Source: Bacillota bacterium (GTDB taxonomy: Bacteria > Bacillota > Clostridia > Acetivibrionales > DSM-1351). From it: a DNA stretch of 23,100 nt. Numbering within the stretch: the first letter of the stretch is position 1; each line of letters begins with the position of its first letter. The stretch lies in contig JAEWSZ010000208.1 in NCBI GenBank assembly GCA_023397905.1, positions 1 through 23,100 on the forward strand, read 5' to 3'. The notes beneath the pieces are model-generated. The model ran no database searches, was not told the DNA's origin, and worked only from the letters and a program-made list of their open reading frames with translations. Shown one piece after another: positions 16,425 through 23,100 of this stretch. The translations under genes and the position numbers were made by a program.

Positions 16425-17848
16425 TAAAAGTGGGGATTAAATTTGTGAATAAAAGATCGCTTAAATACGGTTCCAATTCAATCATCCTTATTGTTGCTGT
16501 TATAGCTATAGCGGTGGTTGTAAACCTGCTTGTAGGCATGGGTGATATAAAGTGGGACCTGACATCGGATAAATTGTACAGCCTCAGTGATGAGAGCAAG
16601 ACAATAATAAAGGATATAAAGAAGGACGTAACCATCTACGGACTGTTTGATAACGGAACAATACCCAGCGGAGACGAATACAAGGACCTGATAAATATTC
16701 TGGACCAATATGAGAAGCTGGGCATAAAGGTTACCTACGTGGATCCTGATAAGAACCCCGGTCTCATCACAGAGCTGGCCGGAAAGGACAACACCATAGG
16801 CCTTGCAAAGTATGATTTTGCAGTCAAAAGCGGTAACAAGGTCAAGAAGCTCAGCGCTTCGGATCTTTATGGCCAGAGCTCCCAGTACGGCAGAATGTAC
16901 AGTGCGGAGCCGCTGATCACGGGAGCCATTAAGTTTGTTACCTCAGATGTAACTCCGAGGGCTTATTTTGTGGAGGGCCATGAAGAAGCCTCTCTGGCTG
17001 ACAGCCTGACGCAGCTGAAGGGTGCGTTTGAAAACAACAATATGGAAGTCCAGCCGCTTTCCCTGGTTTCGGAGGCAAAGATTCCGGACGACTGCAAGCT
17101 GCTGGTATTTGCTTCCCCTAAGAAAGACCTGTCGGAAGACGAAAAAATAAAAATAAACGCATATCTCAAAAATAACGGAAGGGCAATATTCCTTTTTGAT
17201 CCCGTTGAGGGAGGCGGGGAGTTTGCAAACTTCCAGGAGGTTCTGGATGCCTTCAACGTAGGTATAAACTACGATAAGATAAAGGAAAACGACGAAAACA
17301 GGCATTTGCCCAGCGACGAATACGCATTGATCGAATCGCTGGAAAACAATGATGTGAATTCCGCTTTCAACAGCAGCCAGTATCCGGTATTCATGCCTGG
17401 CTCCAGAAGCCTGTCCATCCTGAAGAATGCCAAGGAATGGCTGACCACCACTTCACTTATTAAAACCAGTGACAAGGCGGTTTCTTCAGGGACAATAGAC
17501 AAGAATGCCACTGCCCAGGGGCCCTTTGACCTGGCCATTGCTTCGGAAATACAGGGCGGCAGCAAGGTGCTGGTATTTGGCAACGGAACTTTCCTGACAG
17601 ACGCCGCATTGTCAAGCCAGTATGCAACATATTTTTCCTATGGAGCAAACTATTTCCTGCGTACTGTAGTTAACTGGATGCAGGATAAGGAAGACCAGAC
17701 CACTATTTCGGCCAAGCTGGTAACTCCTAAGGCATTGGCTGCCACAGCAAGCCAGACAAAAGTAATTTCCGTCATTTTGATCGGAGTTGTTCCAATAATC
17801 ATTATGGCCTGCGGTTTTGTTGTATGGAACAGAAGGAGGCACTTGTAG
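16421..17848 (+). CDS. GldG-like ABC auxiliary membrane protein
   Basis: 475 residues from GTG 16421 (GGAG at 16411-16414, 4-bp overlap with the permease). GTG 16430 with AAGGGG (16416-16421) is an equally reasonable start and would shorten it by 3 residues. One N-terminal membrane segment (about 21-43), then the family motif DLTSDKLYSLSDES, a large extracytoplasmic ABC_transp_aux-type domain (including TPRAYFVEGHEEAS and LLVFASPKKDLSEDE), and a C-terminal membrane segment ISVILIGVVPIIIMACGFVVW ending in basic NRRRHL. In the GldFG system this protein partners the GldA ATPase and GldF permease. Its biochemical role is not established. Confidence 0.9.
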   Translation: MIKVGIKFVNKRSLKYGSNSIILIVAVIAIAVVVNLLVGMGDIKWDLTSDKLYSLSDESKTIIKDIKKDVTIYGLFDNGTIPSGDEYKDLINILDQYEKLGIKVTYVDPDKNPGLITELAGKDNTIGLAKYDFAVKSGNKVKKLSASDLYGQSSQYGRMYSAEPLITGAIKFVTSDVTPRAYFVEGHEEASLADSLTQLKGAFENNNMEVQPLSLVSEAKIPDDCKLLVFASPKKDLSEDEKIKINAYLKNNGRAIFLFDPVEGGGEFANFQEVLDAFNVGINYDKIKENDENRHLPSDEYALIESLENNDVNSAFNSSQYPVFMPGSRSLSILKNAKEWLTTTSLIKTSDKAVSSGTIDKNATAQGPFDLAIASEIQGGSKVLVFGNGTFLTDAALSSQYATYFSYGANYFLRTVVNWMQDKEDQTTISAKLVTPKALAATASQTKVISVILIGVVPIIIMACGFVVWNRRRHL

Positions 17849-17849
17849 G

Positions 17850-19256
17850 ATGAAGCTATTTAGAAACGCTATTATTCTTGTTGTCGTCCTGGGACTTATG
17901 ATAGGAGCCTACTTTTTTATCAGCAGCAGAAAAGCCGGCGGTACGGATGCGGCGGACCCGGGCACAAGCACTGGAGAAACGTCAAAAGTGATGGATTTGG
18001 ATTCTACAAAGATAAGCTCCATAGAATTCAACAATGAAAAGGGTTCCTTTACATTGACGAAAAAGGATAATGCATGGACAATGGAACCGGCCATGGAGTT
18101 CCCGCTGGACAGCGCCCAGGCTGATTCTGCTGCAGCCAGCGTATCCTCCGTCACAGCAGACAAGGTAATAGAAGAGGCTGCGAAGGATTTAAGCATATAC
18201 GGCCTTGACAAGCCTTCTTCTTCCGTAAAGGTAACTTTGACCGACGGTACAAGCAAGGAGATCGAGCTGGGTTCTTCAAGTCCCACAAATGAGGGCGTAT
18301 ACGTGAAGAACAAGGGCGAATCCAAGGTTTACCTCATCGGTTCGTATACCAGCGACCAGTTGAAATTGAACCGGAGCTATTTTGCAAAGAAGGATATTTT
18401 GCCTGTTGAGGGCAAGACGCTTAAAACGCTGGCATATGAGAAAAACGGACAGATGCAGTTTGCCATTTCAGTTGCTTCTGAAACAGAAATGAAAATCACG
18501 GCACCCATAAAGGAAGAAGCCGAAGTTTCAAAGATATCTCCCATGATGGATGCGGTTGTCCAGCTGGCGGTAAAGGATATTGTTGATGAAAATCCTTCGG
18601 ATCTTTCGCAGTATGGCCTTGATAAACCTGCTTTCAGTGTTGAATACGGAGACGGCAAGACAACCAAAAAGATTTTATTCGGCAAGGAAGTTGAAAAGGG
18701 TTCGGTTACCTATGCGAAATACCCTGATGGAAAGAGCGTATTTACCGTTGATGTATCCCCGCTGACTTTCCTTGACATAAAGTTCAGTGATATATTGAAC
18801 ACATTTATTTATCTGCCGAATATCAATGATGTCAACAAGATTGACCTCACCATCGACGGAAAAACAATTGTATCGGATATTACCACAAACAAGGACGATT
18901 CCTCCAAGGATACCTTCAAGGTGGATGGCAAGGACGCCAACATGGAAAATGAAAAGGGCGATTCGCTGTTCAGGGCTTTTTACCAGGCTATGATCGGTAT
19001 CACACTGGATAAGTACGAGCCGGATGCAAAGCCTTCGGGAACATCACCGGAAGTGACCATAAAATACTATATGAAGCCGGATTCCAAGCCCGTCACCATA
19101 GAGTTTATATCAAAGGACAGCAACTACTACTATGCTATGAAAGACGGAGTCTACACAAACAGGGTTGTTTTAAAGAACAGGCTGGATGCGGCAGACGGGA
19201 TCAGGGCCACCTATAAGGCTCTGAAAGAAGCCCAGGACAAAGCCGGAAGCAAATAG
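17850..19256 (+). CDS. Membrane-anchored DUF4340 protein with an internal repeat
   Basis: 468 residues. ATG 17850 with AAGGAGG (17833-17839) 10 nt upstream; the previous stop ends one base before. One N-terminal membrane anchor (about residues 5-23), a low-complexity linker (GGTDAADPGTSTGETS) and a large extracytoplasmic part. Two copies of a DUF4340-like unit are visible: YGLDKP at 117-122 and again at 255-260, each preceded by DLS and followed by a strand-rich stretch and a KxxL/IxxG turn. DUF4340 genes often follow GldG-like genes, so it is likely the fourth subunit of this ABC system. Function unknown. The gene ends the operon; a terminator hairpin follows. Confidence 0.88.
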   Translation: MKLFRNAIILVVVLGLMIGAYFFISSRKAGGTDAADPGTSTGETSKVMDLDSTKISSIEFNNEKGSFTLTKKDNAWTMEPAMEFPLDSAQADSAAASVSSVTADKVIEEAAKDLSIYGLDKPSSSVKVTLTDGTSKEIELGSSSPTNEGVYVKNKGESKVYLIGSYTSDQLKLNRSYFAKKDILPVEGKTLKTLAYEKNGQMQFAISVASETEMKITAPIKEEAEVSKISPMMDAVVQLAVKDIVDENPSDLSQYGLDKPAFSVEYGDGKTTKKILFGKEVEKGSVTYAKYPDGKSVFTVDVSPLTFLDIKFSDILNTFIYLPNINDVNKIDLTIDGKTIVSDITTNKDDSSKDTFKVDGKDANMENEKGDSLFRAFYQAMIGITLDKYEPDAKPSGTSPEVTIKYYMKPDSKPVTIEFISKDSNYYYAMKDGVYTNRVVLKNRLDAADGIRATYKALKEAQDKAGSK

Positions 19257-19279
19257 TCAAATAATATGTAATGAGGCAG

Positions 19280-19345
19280 GCAGCTCCCTCATAGAATATA
19301 CAAGGTTTGTTTACCTGATATTCTGTGTGGGGAGTTGCTTTTTTT
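19280..19345 (+). terminator. Terminator hairpin overlapping the start signals of the YkvI-like gene
   Basis: Outer stem 19280-19288 with 19330-19338 (9 bp, one G-U), middle stem AGAATAT (19293-19299) with ATATTCT (19318-19324), top stem AGGT/ACCT (19303-19306 with 19313-19316) around TTGTTT. A 7-T run follows at 19339-19345. This is a strong Rho-independent terminator for the Gld-like operon. The GGGGAG (19329-19334) in its 3' arm is also the only good ribosome-binding site for the next gene, whose TTG start (19344) falls in the T-run. Confidence 0.75.
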
Positions 19346-20441
19346 GATAAAGGGAGAATTCAGAAGTATACTCAAGGTTGCATTTTTGTACATGACTACG
19401 ATTATAGGAGCGGGTTTTGCATCCGGTCAGGAAATAATACAATTTTTTTCAATGTATTACGCCGGAGGCTTTCTTGGGATCATACTGGCGGGAATCCTGT
19501 TTTCGGCAGTGGGGTATATCGTTTTAAATAAAATTTACACCGAGAGAATCAACAGCTATGATGAGTTTCTGTTTCCCATGACGGGGTATTTTCTGGGAAG
19601 AGTGATGGAATTCATTGTAATGCTGTTTATGTGCTGTATCATGTGCGTTATGACGGCGGGCCTCGGAGATGTGCTGATGGAGCTGACAGGGCTGAGTTAC
19701 ATGACATGTGTTGTAATCAGCGCGGCTGCCTGCCTGCTTGCCATAATGACAAATATCAAGGGTATAGTTACGCTCAGCTCATTTATAGCCCCCGTTCTCA
19801 CGGCGGGAATAATATTTGTGGGCCTGTACATACTGGTGTCCAAGGATACCTCTGTTTTCAGCGCGGCGGATAAGCTGGGTGCGGTTACCGACAACTGGGT
19901 GTTCTCGGCCGTATTGTACGTGAGCTACAATACGATTCTGTCCACGGTGATCATGTCCAGGATGCTGCCATATCTGAAATCGGAAAAAGTCAGCAAATGG
20001 GGCGGGATCATAGGCGGGGGAATGCTGTGCATAACGGCTCTGGTGATCAATTCGGCTCTGTACAATTTCTATCCTCACTCAATTATATCCGATATACCGG
20101 TTCTGGGGATCATACAGAACAACAGCAAGCTTCTGGCAAATATCTACAGCGTCATACTGATACTGGCCATGTACACATCCGCTGTGACCTCCGGCTATTG
20201 CCTTACGGAGAGGATCAGTTCCAAGCTGAAAGTAAACTATAAACTGGTGGCGGCCATATTGTGCGCGTTGATCATTCCCATGTCCTCACTTGGCTTTTCA
20301 AACCTGATTTCCACACTCTATCCCATATTCGGCTATCTCGGCCTGTTTCTGCTCTTCATAATAATATTTCAGTATATCAAGAGCAGTATATCCAAACAGC
20401 AGCTGAGCGCGGGCGGAAAAATCCACAGGAAGCCGCAATAA
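19344..20441 (+). CDS. YkvI-family membrane transporter
   Basis: 365 residues, about ten hydrophobic segments. The N-terminus has IIGAGFASGQEIIQFF (GAGFASGQE at 22-30), the hallmark of YkvI-like proteins, a branch related to amino-acid/LeuT-fold transporters. Start chosen at TTG 19344 because GGGGAG (19329-19334) is 9 nt upstream and the family begins shortly before this motif; TTG 19335 is too close to that site and ATG 19392 would cut into the first helix. The C-terminus is polar and basic (KSSISKQQLSAGGKIHRKPQ). Substrate unknown. The gene appears to be monocistronic. The overlap of its start with the upstream terminator suggests control by leader RNA. Confidence 0.85.
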   Translation: MIKGEFRSILKVAFLYMTTIIGAGFASGQEIIQFFSMYYAGGFLGIILAGILFSAVGYIVLNKIYTERINSYDEFLFPMTGYFLGRVMEFIVMLFMCCIMCVMTAGLGDVLMELTGLSYMTCVVISAAACLLAIMTNIKGIVTLSSFIAPVLTAGIIFVGLYILVSKDTSVFSAADKLGAVTDNWVFSAVLYVSYNTILSTVIMSRMLPYLKSEKVSKWGGIIGGGMLCITALVINSALYNFYPHSIISDIPVLGIIQNNSKLLANIYSVILILAMYTSAVTSGYCLTERISSKLKVNYKLVAAILCALIIPMSSLGFSNLISTLYPIFGYLGLFLLFIIIFQYIKSSISKQQLSAGGKIHRKPQ

Positions 20442-20533
20442 TCAGCATTTTACGGCCTGTGAAACAAGTTATTGTTCAAGAGATGCAGATGGAGTATAAG
20501 TAAACTGTAATAACTTATCAGGAGTTGATAATT

Positions 20534-20779
20534 ATGAAGTGGGATGAAGTGAGGATACTCTATCCAGAGCAGTTTGTAAAGTTTGAAATTGTGGAATCGC
20601 ATGTTCTGGACAACAGGGAATATGTTGATGAAGTTGCAGTAATCAAGGCTGTTTCAGACGGGAAAGCGGCAGCTAAGGAATTTATTAATTGTAAGGAAGA
20701 TCAGTATGTATTCAGTACGAAGAATAAAGAGGTATCAATTGAACTGATAAAGCATGCAGGAATAAGAAGGAGTGTATAG
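20534..20779 (+). CDS. Small conserved-looking protein of unknown function, partner of an aspartic protease
   Basis: 81 residues, soluble and mixed charge, no signal peptide or membrane segment. ATG 20534 has CAGGAG (20519-20524) 9 nt upstream; an in-frame TTG at 20525 directly follows that site and is less likely. The sequence begins MKWDEVRILYPEQFVKFEIV and continues with VDEVAVIKAVSDGKAAAKEF. I recall similar ~80-residue proteins encoded directly before retropepsin-like aspartic proteases in Clostridia; that is memory, not a search. The next reading frame starts at 20780, directly after this stop, and is the remains of such a protease. Function unknown. Confidence 0.75.
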   Translation: MKWDEVRILYPEQFVKFEIVESHVLDNREYVDEVAVIKAVSDGKAAAKEFINCKEDQYVFSTKNKEVSIELIKHAGIRRSV

Positions 20780-21003
20780 ATGCAGACTTTATATGTTAAA
20801 GATGGATTATTATACGTTTCTGTTTTATTAAAGCATGGAATAAAGAGATAAAAGTTGACAATATAATTGTCGATACTGGAGCTGCTCAATACCATAATTT
20901 TATCTGATTATTTATTAGATTTAGATGTAGAATTAACTGATACCGAAAATCTACAAAGTCTGTTATTGATCTTGATAGTATGGTCATGTTTGCTAAGAAA
21001 TAA
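20780..21003 (+). pseudogene. Decayed retropepsin-like (clan AA) aspartic protease gene
   Basis: ATG 20780 directly follows the upstream stop. It reads MQTLYVKDGLLYVSVLLKHG, then hits TAA at 20849-20851. A 1-base shift near 20840-20844 gives KEIKVDNIIVDTGAAQ (frame of 20845), which carries the catalytic DTGA motif. A second 1-base shift near T20890 returns to the first frame with TIILSDYLLDLDVELTDTE. After about 20960 the tail VIDLDSMVMFAKK is in yet another frame and stops at TAA 21001-21003. The total, about 74 codons, is well short of the ~120-130 expected, so a middle deletion is inferred. At least three lesions make it a pseudogene; a sequencing error could explain one, not all. Confidence 0.65.
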
Positions 21004-21012
21004 TCTTTGTGT

Positions 21013-21048
21013 AAAGCCACAGCCTGTGATCGTAGGCGTGTGGCTTTT
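21013..21048 (+). terminator. Terminator-like hairpin after the protease remnant
   Basis: AAAGCCACA (21013-21021) pairs with TGTGGCTTT (21039-21047); the interior adds GCCT/AGGC (21022-21025 with 21034-21037, one bulged G) around GTGATCGT. TTTT at 21045-21048 ends the stem. The U-run is short, so strength is moderate. It begins 10 bp after the protease stop, as expected for the end of this two-gene unit. Confidence 0.65.
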
Positions 21049-21079
21049 GTGTCCGCTCCGGTTTAAGGCGTACGGATAT

Positions 21080-21109
21080 TTTAAATCCCGTGGGAATAGT
21101 GGATATATT
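21080..21109 (+). promoter_or_regulatory. Possible promoter before the DUF5711-like gene
   Basis: TTTAAA (21080-21085) and TATATT (21104-21109) with an 18-bp spacer. The -35 is a modest match. It is the best pair I see between the upstream terminator and the start at 21238. Confidence 0.3.
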
Positions 21110-21171
21110 TAACCCCATGTGCTAAACTTATATCATCAGTGAAGGCTGACTATTTCACTTTTTTCGTTGCG

Positions 21172-21197
21172 GAACCGGTGCGCAGGTATGCCGGTTC
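21172..21197 (+). repeat. 7-bp hairpin in the leader of the DUF5711-like gene
   Basis: GAACCGG (21172-21178) and CCGGTTC (21191-21197) are perfect inverted repeats with a 12-nt loop. It lies 40 nt before the TTG start and has no T-run. It could be an RNA leader stem or a protein site; no evidence decides. Confidence 0.4.
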
Positions 21198-21237
21198 GTA
21201 TTTGAAATACACAAAAGACAAGCATGAGGTGAAGAAT

Positions 21238-22428
21238 TTGAATTTGAATCCTGAAACCGAACCCAAAGTGATTAAAATAAAGAAACCGAACTCACTTTTA
21301 AACGTATTGATGTTTTTAGTCCTGGTTGCCGCCATTTCAATCATGGCATTTGCCGCATACTTGAAAAATTCCGGTTATGATTTTAAATCCCTCAGCGTGA
21401 AAGACGGCATAGACTTCATAAATAATAAAAACCGGAAAGCGGCAAACACACCGTCTGCAGAAATAGCGTTCTCGCAGGATGGGAGCGTTGATTTCAAATA
21501 CTATAGAGGCTATACTGTAATACTGTCGCAGGATGGCATAAAGTGGTATGACAAAAACGGAGAGCTTTTGCAGGAGAAACCCTTAACCCTGACCAGGCCT
21601 GTTTTGAGAATTTCAGGCAAATACATGGCCGTCGTGGATATTTCGGGAAGAGACATCTATTTCTACAGGGATAAAACCCAGTTATGGGCCAGAAAGCTGG
21701 ATAACCAGATCATAAATGCGGACCTGAGCGATGACGGAGACTGTGCGGTGGTGACCCAGTCCAAGGAATATAAAGCCATTGTACAGGTAATCGACGTAAA
21801 CGGAGCCGATAAATATACAAAGCGCTGCGCAGAGGATATCGTCCTTGGAGCAAAGTCCATACATAACGGGCAGGATGTACTCATAAACAAAGTTTTGACA
21901 GACAGTGTCAAGACAGGGACGCAGTTTGAGTTCAACAATATATATGATAAGAATCCTTTTGCGGCTATAAACGTGACAGACGGCCTTTTACCCATAGTCA
22001 TGTCACAGGGGGAAAATGAGATAGCCGTGGGGCAGAACCTGGTATTATTCATGGACGGTGAGGGCAAGGAAGTCTGGAGAAAAACCGCCGATTCCATATT
22101 CTGTGTGGCTCCGGACGGGGGAAGATACATAATACTGGCCGGCAAGTTTACAGATTCCGCAGGGACGGTAAAGCAGCAGGTCGTGGCCTTGAATTCAAAG
22201 GGGGAAGTGGTTTACAGCTTTGACCAGCCTGAAAATGTAAGCGGGATGCATTTATACGGCGACAGGCTGGCGCTCAGGACTCAGAGGAGTGTCTATTTGT
22301 ACACGCTGAAGGGTAAAAAGCTCGGCCAATATACCTCCCGCAATGAGATAAAAGACGCTTATCTGATAAGCTCCAACGAGGTACTGGTGATATCCGGCGG
22401 AAACATATCAACTGTGGAGATCAATTAA
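21238..22428 (+). CDS. Membrane-anchored propeller-like protein, DUF5711-like
   Basis: 396 residues from a TTG start at 21238, chosen because GAGGTG (21226-21231) lies 6 nt upstream. The alternative GTG at 21139 has no ribosome-binding site and would add 33 residues that run through the leader hairpin. A basic N-terminus (KVIKIKKPN) precedes one membrane segment (about 20-41). The rest is outside the cell and made of repeating strand-rich blocks such as GYTVILSQDGIKWYDKNGELL, YMAVVDISGRDIYFY and NLVLFMDGEGKEVWRKT, as in PQQ/WD-like beta-propellers. I recall this as the DUF5711 family of Clostridia. Function unknown; the CvpA-family gene 143 bp downstream hints at an envelope role. Confidence 0.8.
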   Translation: MNLNPETEPKVIKIKKPNSLLNVLMFLVLVAAISIMAFAAYLKNSGYDFKSLSVKDGIDFINNKNRKAANTPSAEIAFSQDGSVDFKYYRGYTVILSQDGIKWYDKNGELLQEKPLTLTRPVLRISGKYMAVVDISGRDIYFYRDKTQLWARKLDNQIINADLSDDGDCAVVTQSKEYKAIVQVIDVNGADKYTKRCAEDIVLGAKSIHNGQDVLINKVLTDSVKTGTQFEFNNIYDKNPFAAINVTDGLLPIVMSQGENEIAVGQNLVLFMDGEGKEVWRKTADSIFCVAPDGGRYIILAGKFTDSAGTVKQQVVALNSKGEVVYSFDQPENVSGMHLYGDRLALRTQRSVYLYTLKGKKLGQYTSRNEIKDAYLISSNEVLVISGGNISTVEIN

Positions 22429-22522
22429 AGCTGTAATTTGAAGCTGTATTTTCTGAGGCGGTATTTTAGTATGCAACTTAAAAATTTTATTAAAACCTGC
22501 ATTCAAATTTTTTCTGCAACCG

Positions 22523-22528
22523 TATAAT
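22523..22528 (+). promoter_or_regulatory. Possible -10 element before the CvpA-family gene
   Basis: A perfect TATAAT lies 43 bp before the ATG at 22572. No good -35 is found at 16-18 bp (CATTCA at 22500-22505 is poor), so this may be an activator-dependent promoter or chance. Confidence 0.35.
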
Positions 22529-22571
22529 ACATATGAGAAAAACAAGCTGTACATAAGAGAAAGGAACCCGT

Positions 22572-23100
22572 ATGAACTGGACTGACATAAGCGTGCTGGT
22601 CATCATATTGATTTTTACCGTAATCGGCTTGAAGAATGGCTTTTTGTATTCTGTTTTCAGGCTTTTTTCCTATATTCTGTCCGTTATCTTTGCAATAAAA
22701 TTTTACCCCGTATTGTCAGACATGCTTCAAAAAACAACTTTCTATACCAGTATCAAGACCGCCGTCATAAACGGAATCCTGCGGCAGCAGGAGGCAGGTG
22801 GGGCCGGGGCAAATGCCGCCACGGTTCAGGAAAGCACGGCCAGATCCATTGTGGATGGACTGAAGCTTCCGGGCTTCATAAAGGATTCCGTTATTGAAAA
22901 TGTGGGGAAGAGGGATATATTCGGAATCCAGAAAATTTTGGACGCCGTGGGCTCGGAGATTGCCACGCTTGTCATAAACATACTGAGTGTGATCCTGATC
23001 TATATTATAATCAGGTTTGTGCTGGTCTTTGCAAAGGCAATAATAAAAACCATATCCAGACTTCCGGTGTTCAAACAGCTGGACCGGGCCGGAGGACTTG
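22572..23100 (+). CDS. CvpA-family membrane protein, N-terminal part
   Basis: Partial gene running off the right edge: 176 complete codons are visible without a stop. ATG 22572 has AAAGGA (22560-22565) 6 nt upstream. The N-terminus MNWTDISVLVIILIFTVIGLKNGF and the following SVFRLFSYILSVIFAIKFYP match the start of CvpA-family proteins, with two early membrane helices. A polar stretch of about 80 residues follows, larger than in short CvpA proteins, then a third helix VINILSVILIYIIIRFVLVF and ISRLPVFKQLDRAGGL, a family-typical motif. The family is linked to envelope homeostasis and, in E. coli, colicin V production. The molecular function is unclear. Confidence 0.85.
   Translation, partial: MNWTDISVLVIILIFTVIGLKNGFLYSVFRLFSYILSVIFAIKFYPVLSDMLQKTTFYTSIKTAVINGILRQQEAGGAGANAATVQESTARSIVDGLKLPGFIKDSVIENVGKRDIFGIQKILDAVGSEIATLVINILSVILIYIIIRFVLVFAKAIIKTISRLPVFKQLDRAGGL

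Noticed and set aside
20867..21112. 81-residue frame starting at 20867 as a separate membrane protein
   Set aside because: Its first part is the out-of-frame continuation of the protease remnant (TIILSDYLLDLDVELT), and its end runs through the terminator-like hairpin; no ribosome site precedes it.

Overview
The window (about 23 kb, moderate GC, frequent AGA/AGG and ATA codons, strong purine-rich Shine-Dalgarno sites, occasional TTG/GTG starts) looks like a chromosomal segment of a Gram-positive, low-to-mid GC Clostridia member. YesM/YesN-type two-component genes, lipoprotein solute-binding proteins, a YkvI-family transporter and a CvpA-family protein all fit that. The exact genus cannot be fixed from the sequence alone. 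Every supported gene lies on the + strand. No tRNA, rRNA, CRISPR array, insertion sequence or phage gene was seen.

Layout: (1) 1-1228 is the C-terminal part of a Ca2+-type P-type ATPase. (2) 1384-8429 is a sugar-uptake module: a good promoter, a YesM-like sensor kinase and YesN-like AraC-type response regulator, then a lipoprotein sugar-binding protein and two MalF/MalG-type permeases. No ATPase gene is present, so a shared ATPase encoded elsewhere is implied. A long stable hairpin separates the binding-protein gene from the permease genes. (3) 8430-8866 is a 437-bp regulatory gap with a perfect 17-bp hairpin, a terminator, a consensus-like promoter, an inverted repeat spanning its -35 and a 16-bp perfect palindrome near the predicted transcription start. 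(4) 8867-14514 is a complete five-gene oligopeptide/dipeptide-type ABC importer (binding protein, two permeases, two ATPases), again with a hairpin after the binding-protein gene. (5) 14770-19256 is a tightly packed four-gene Gld-like operon: ATPase, ABC-2 permease, GldG-like auxiliary protein and membrane-anchored DUF4340 protein. (6) 19344-20441 is a YkvI-like membrane transporter whose likely ribosome-binding site lies inside the 3' arm of a terminator hairpin. (7) 20534-21003 is a small unknown gene followed by a decayed retropepsin-like aspartic protease gene. (8) 21238-22428 is a membrane-anchored propeller-like protein (DUF5711-like), followed at 22572 by a CvpA-family gene that runs off the window.

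Most of the content is ordinary transport machinery. The points most worth a second look are the small-gene/aspartic-protease pair with its visible decay, the terminator that overlaps the YkvI gene's start signals, the operator-like palindromes before the peptide importer, the parallel hairpins after both binding-protein genes, and the Gld-like operon of unknown function in a non-Bacteroidetes context.
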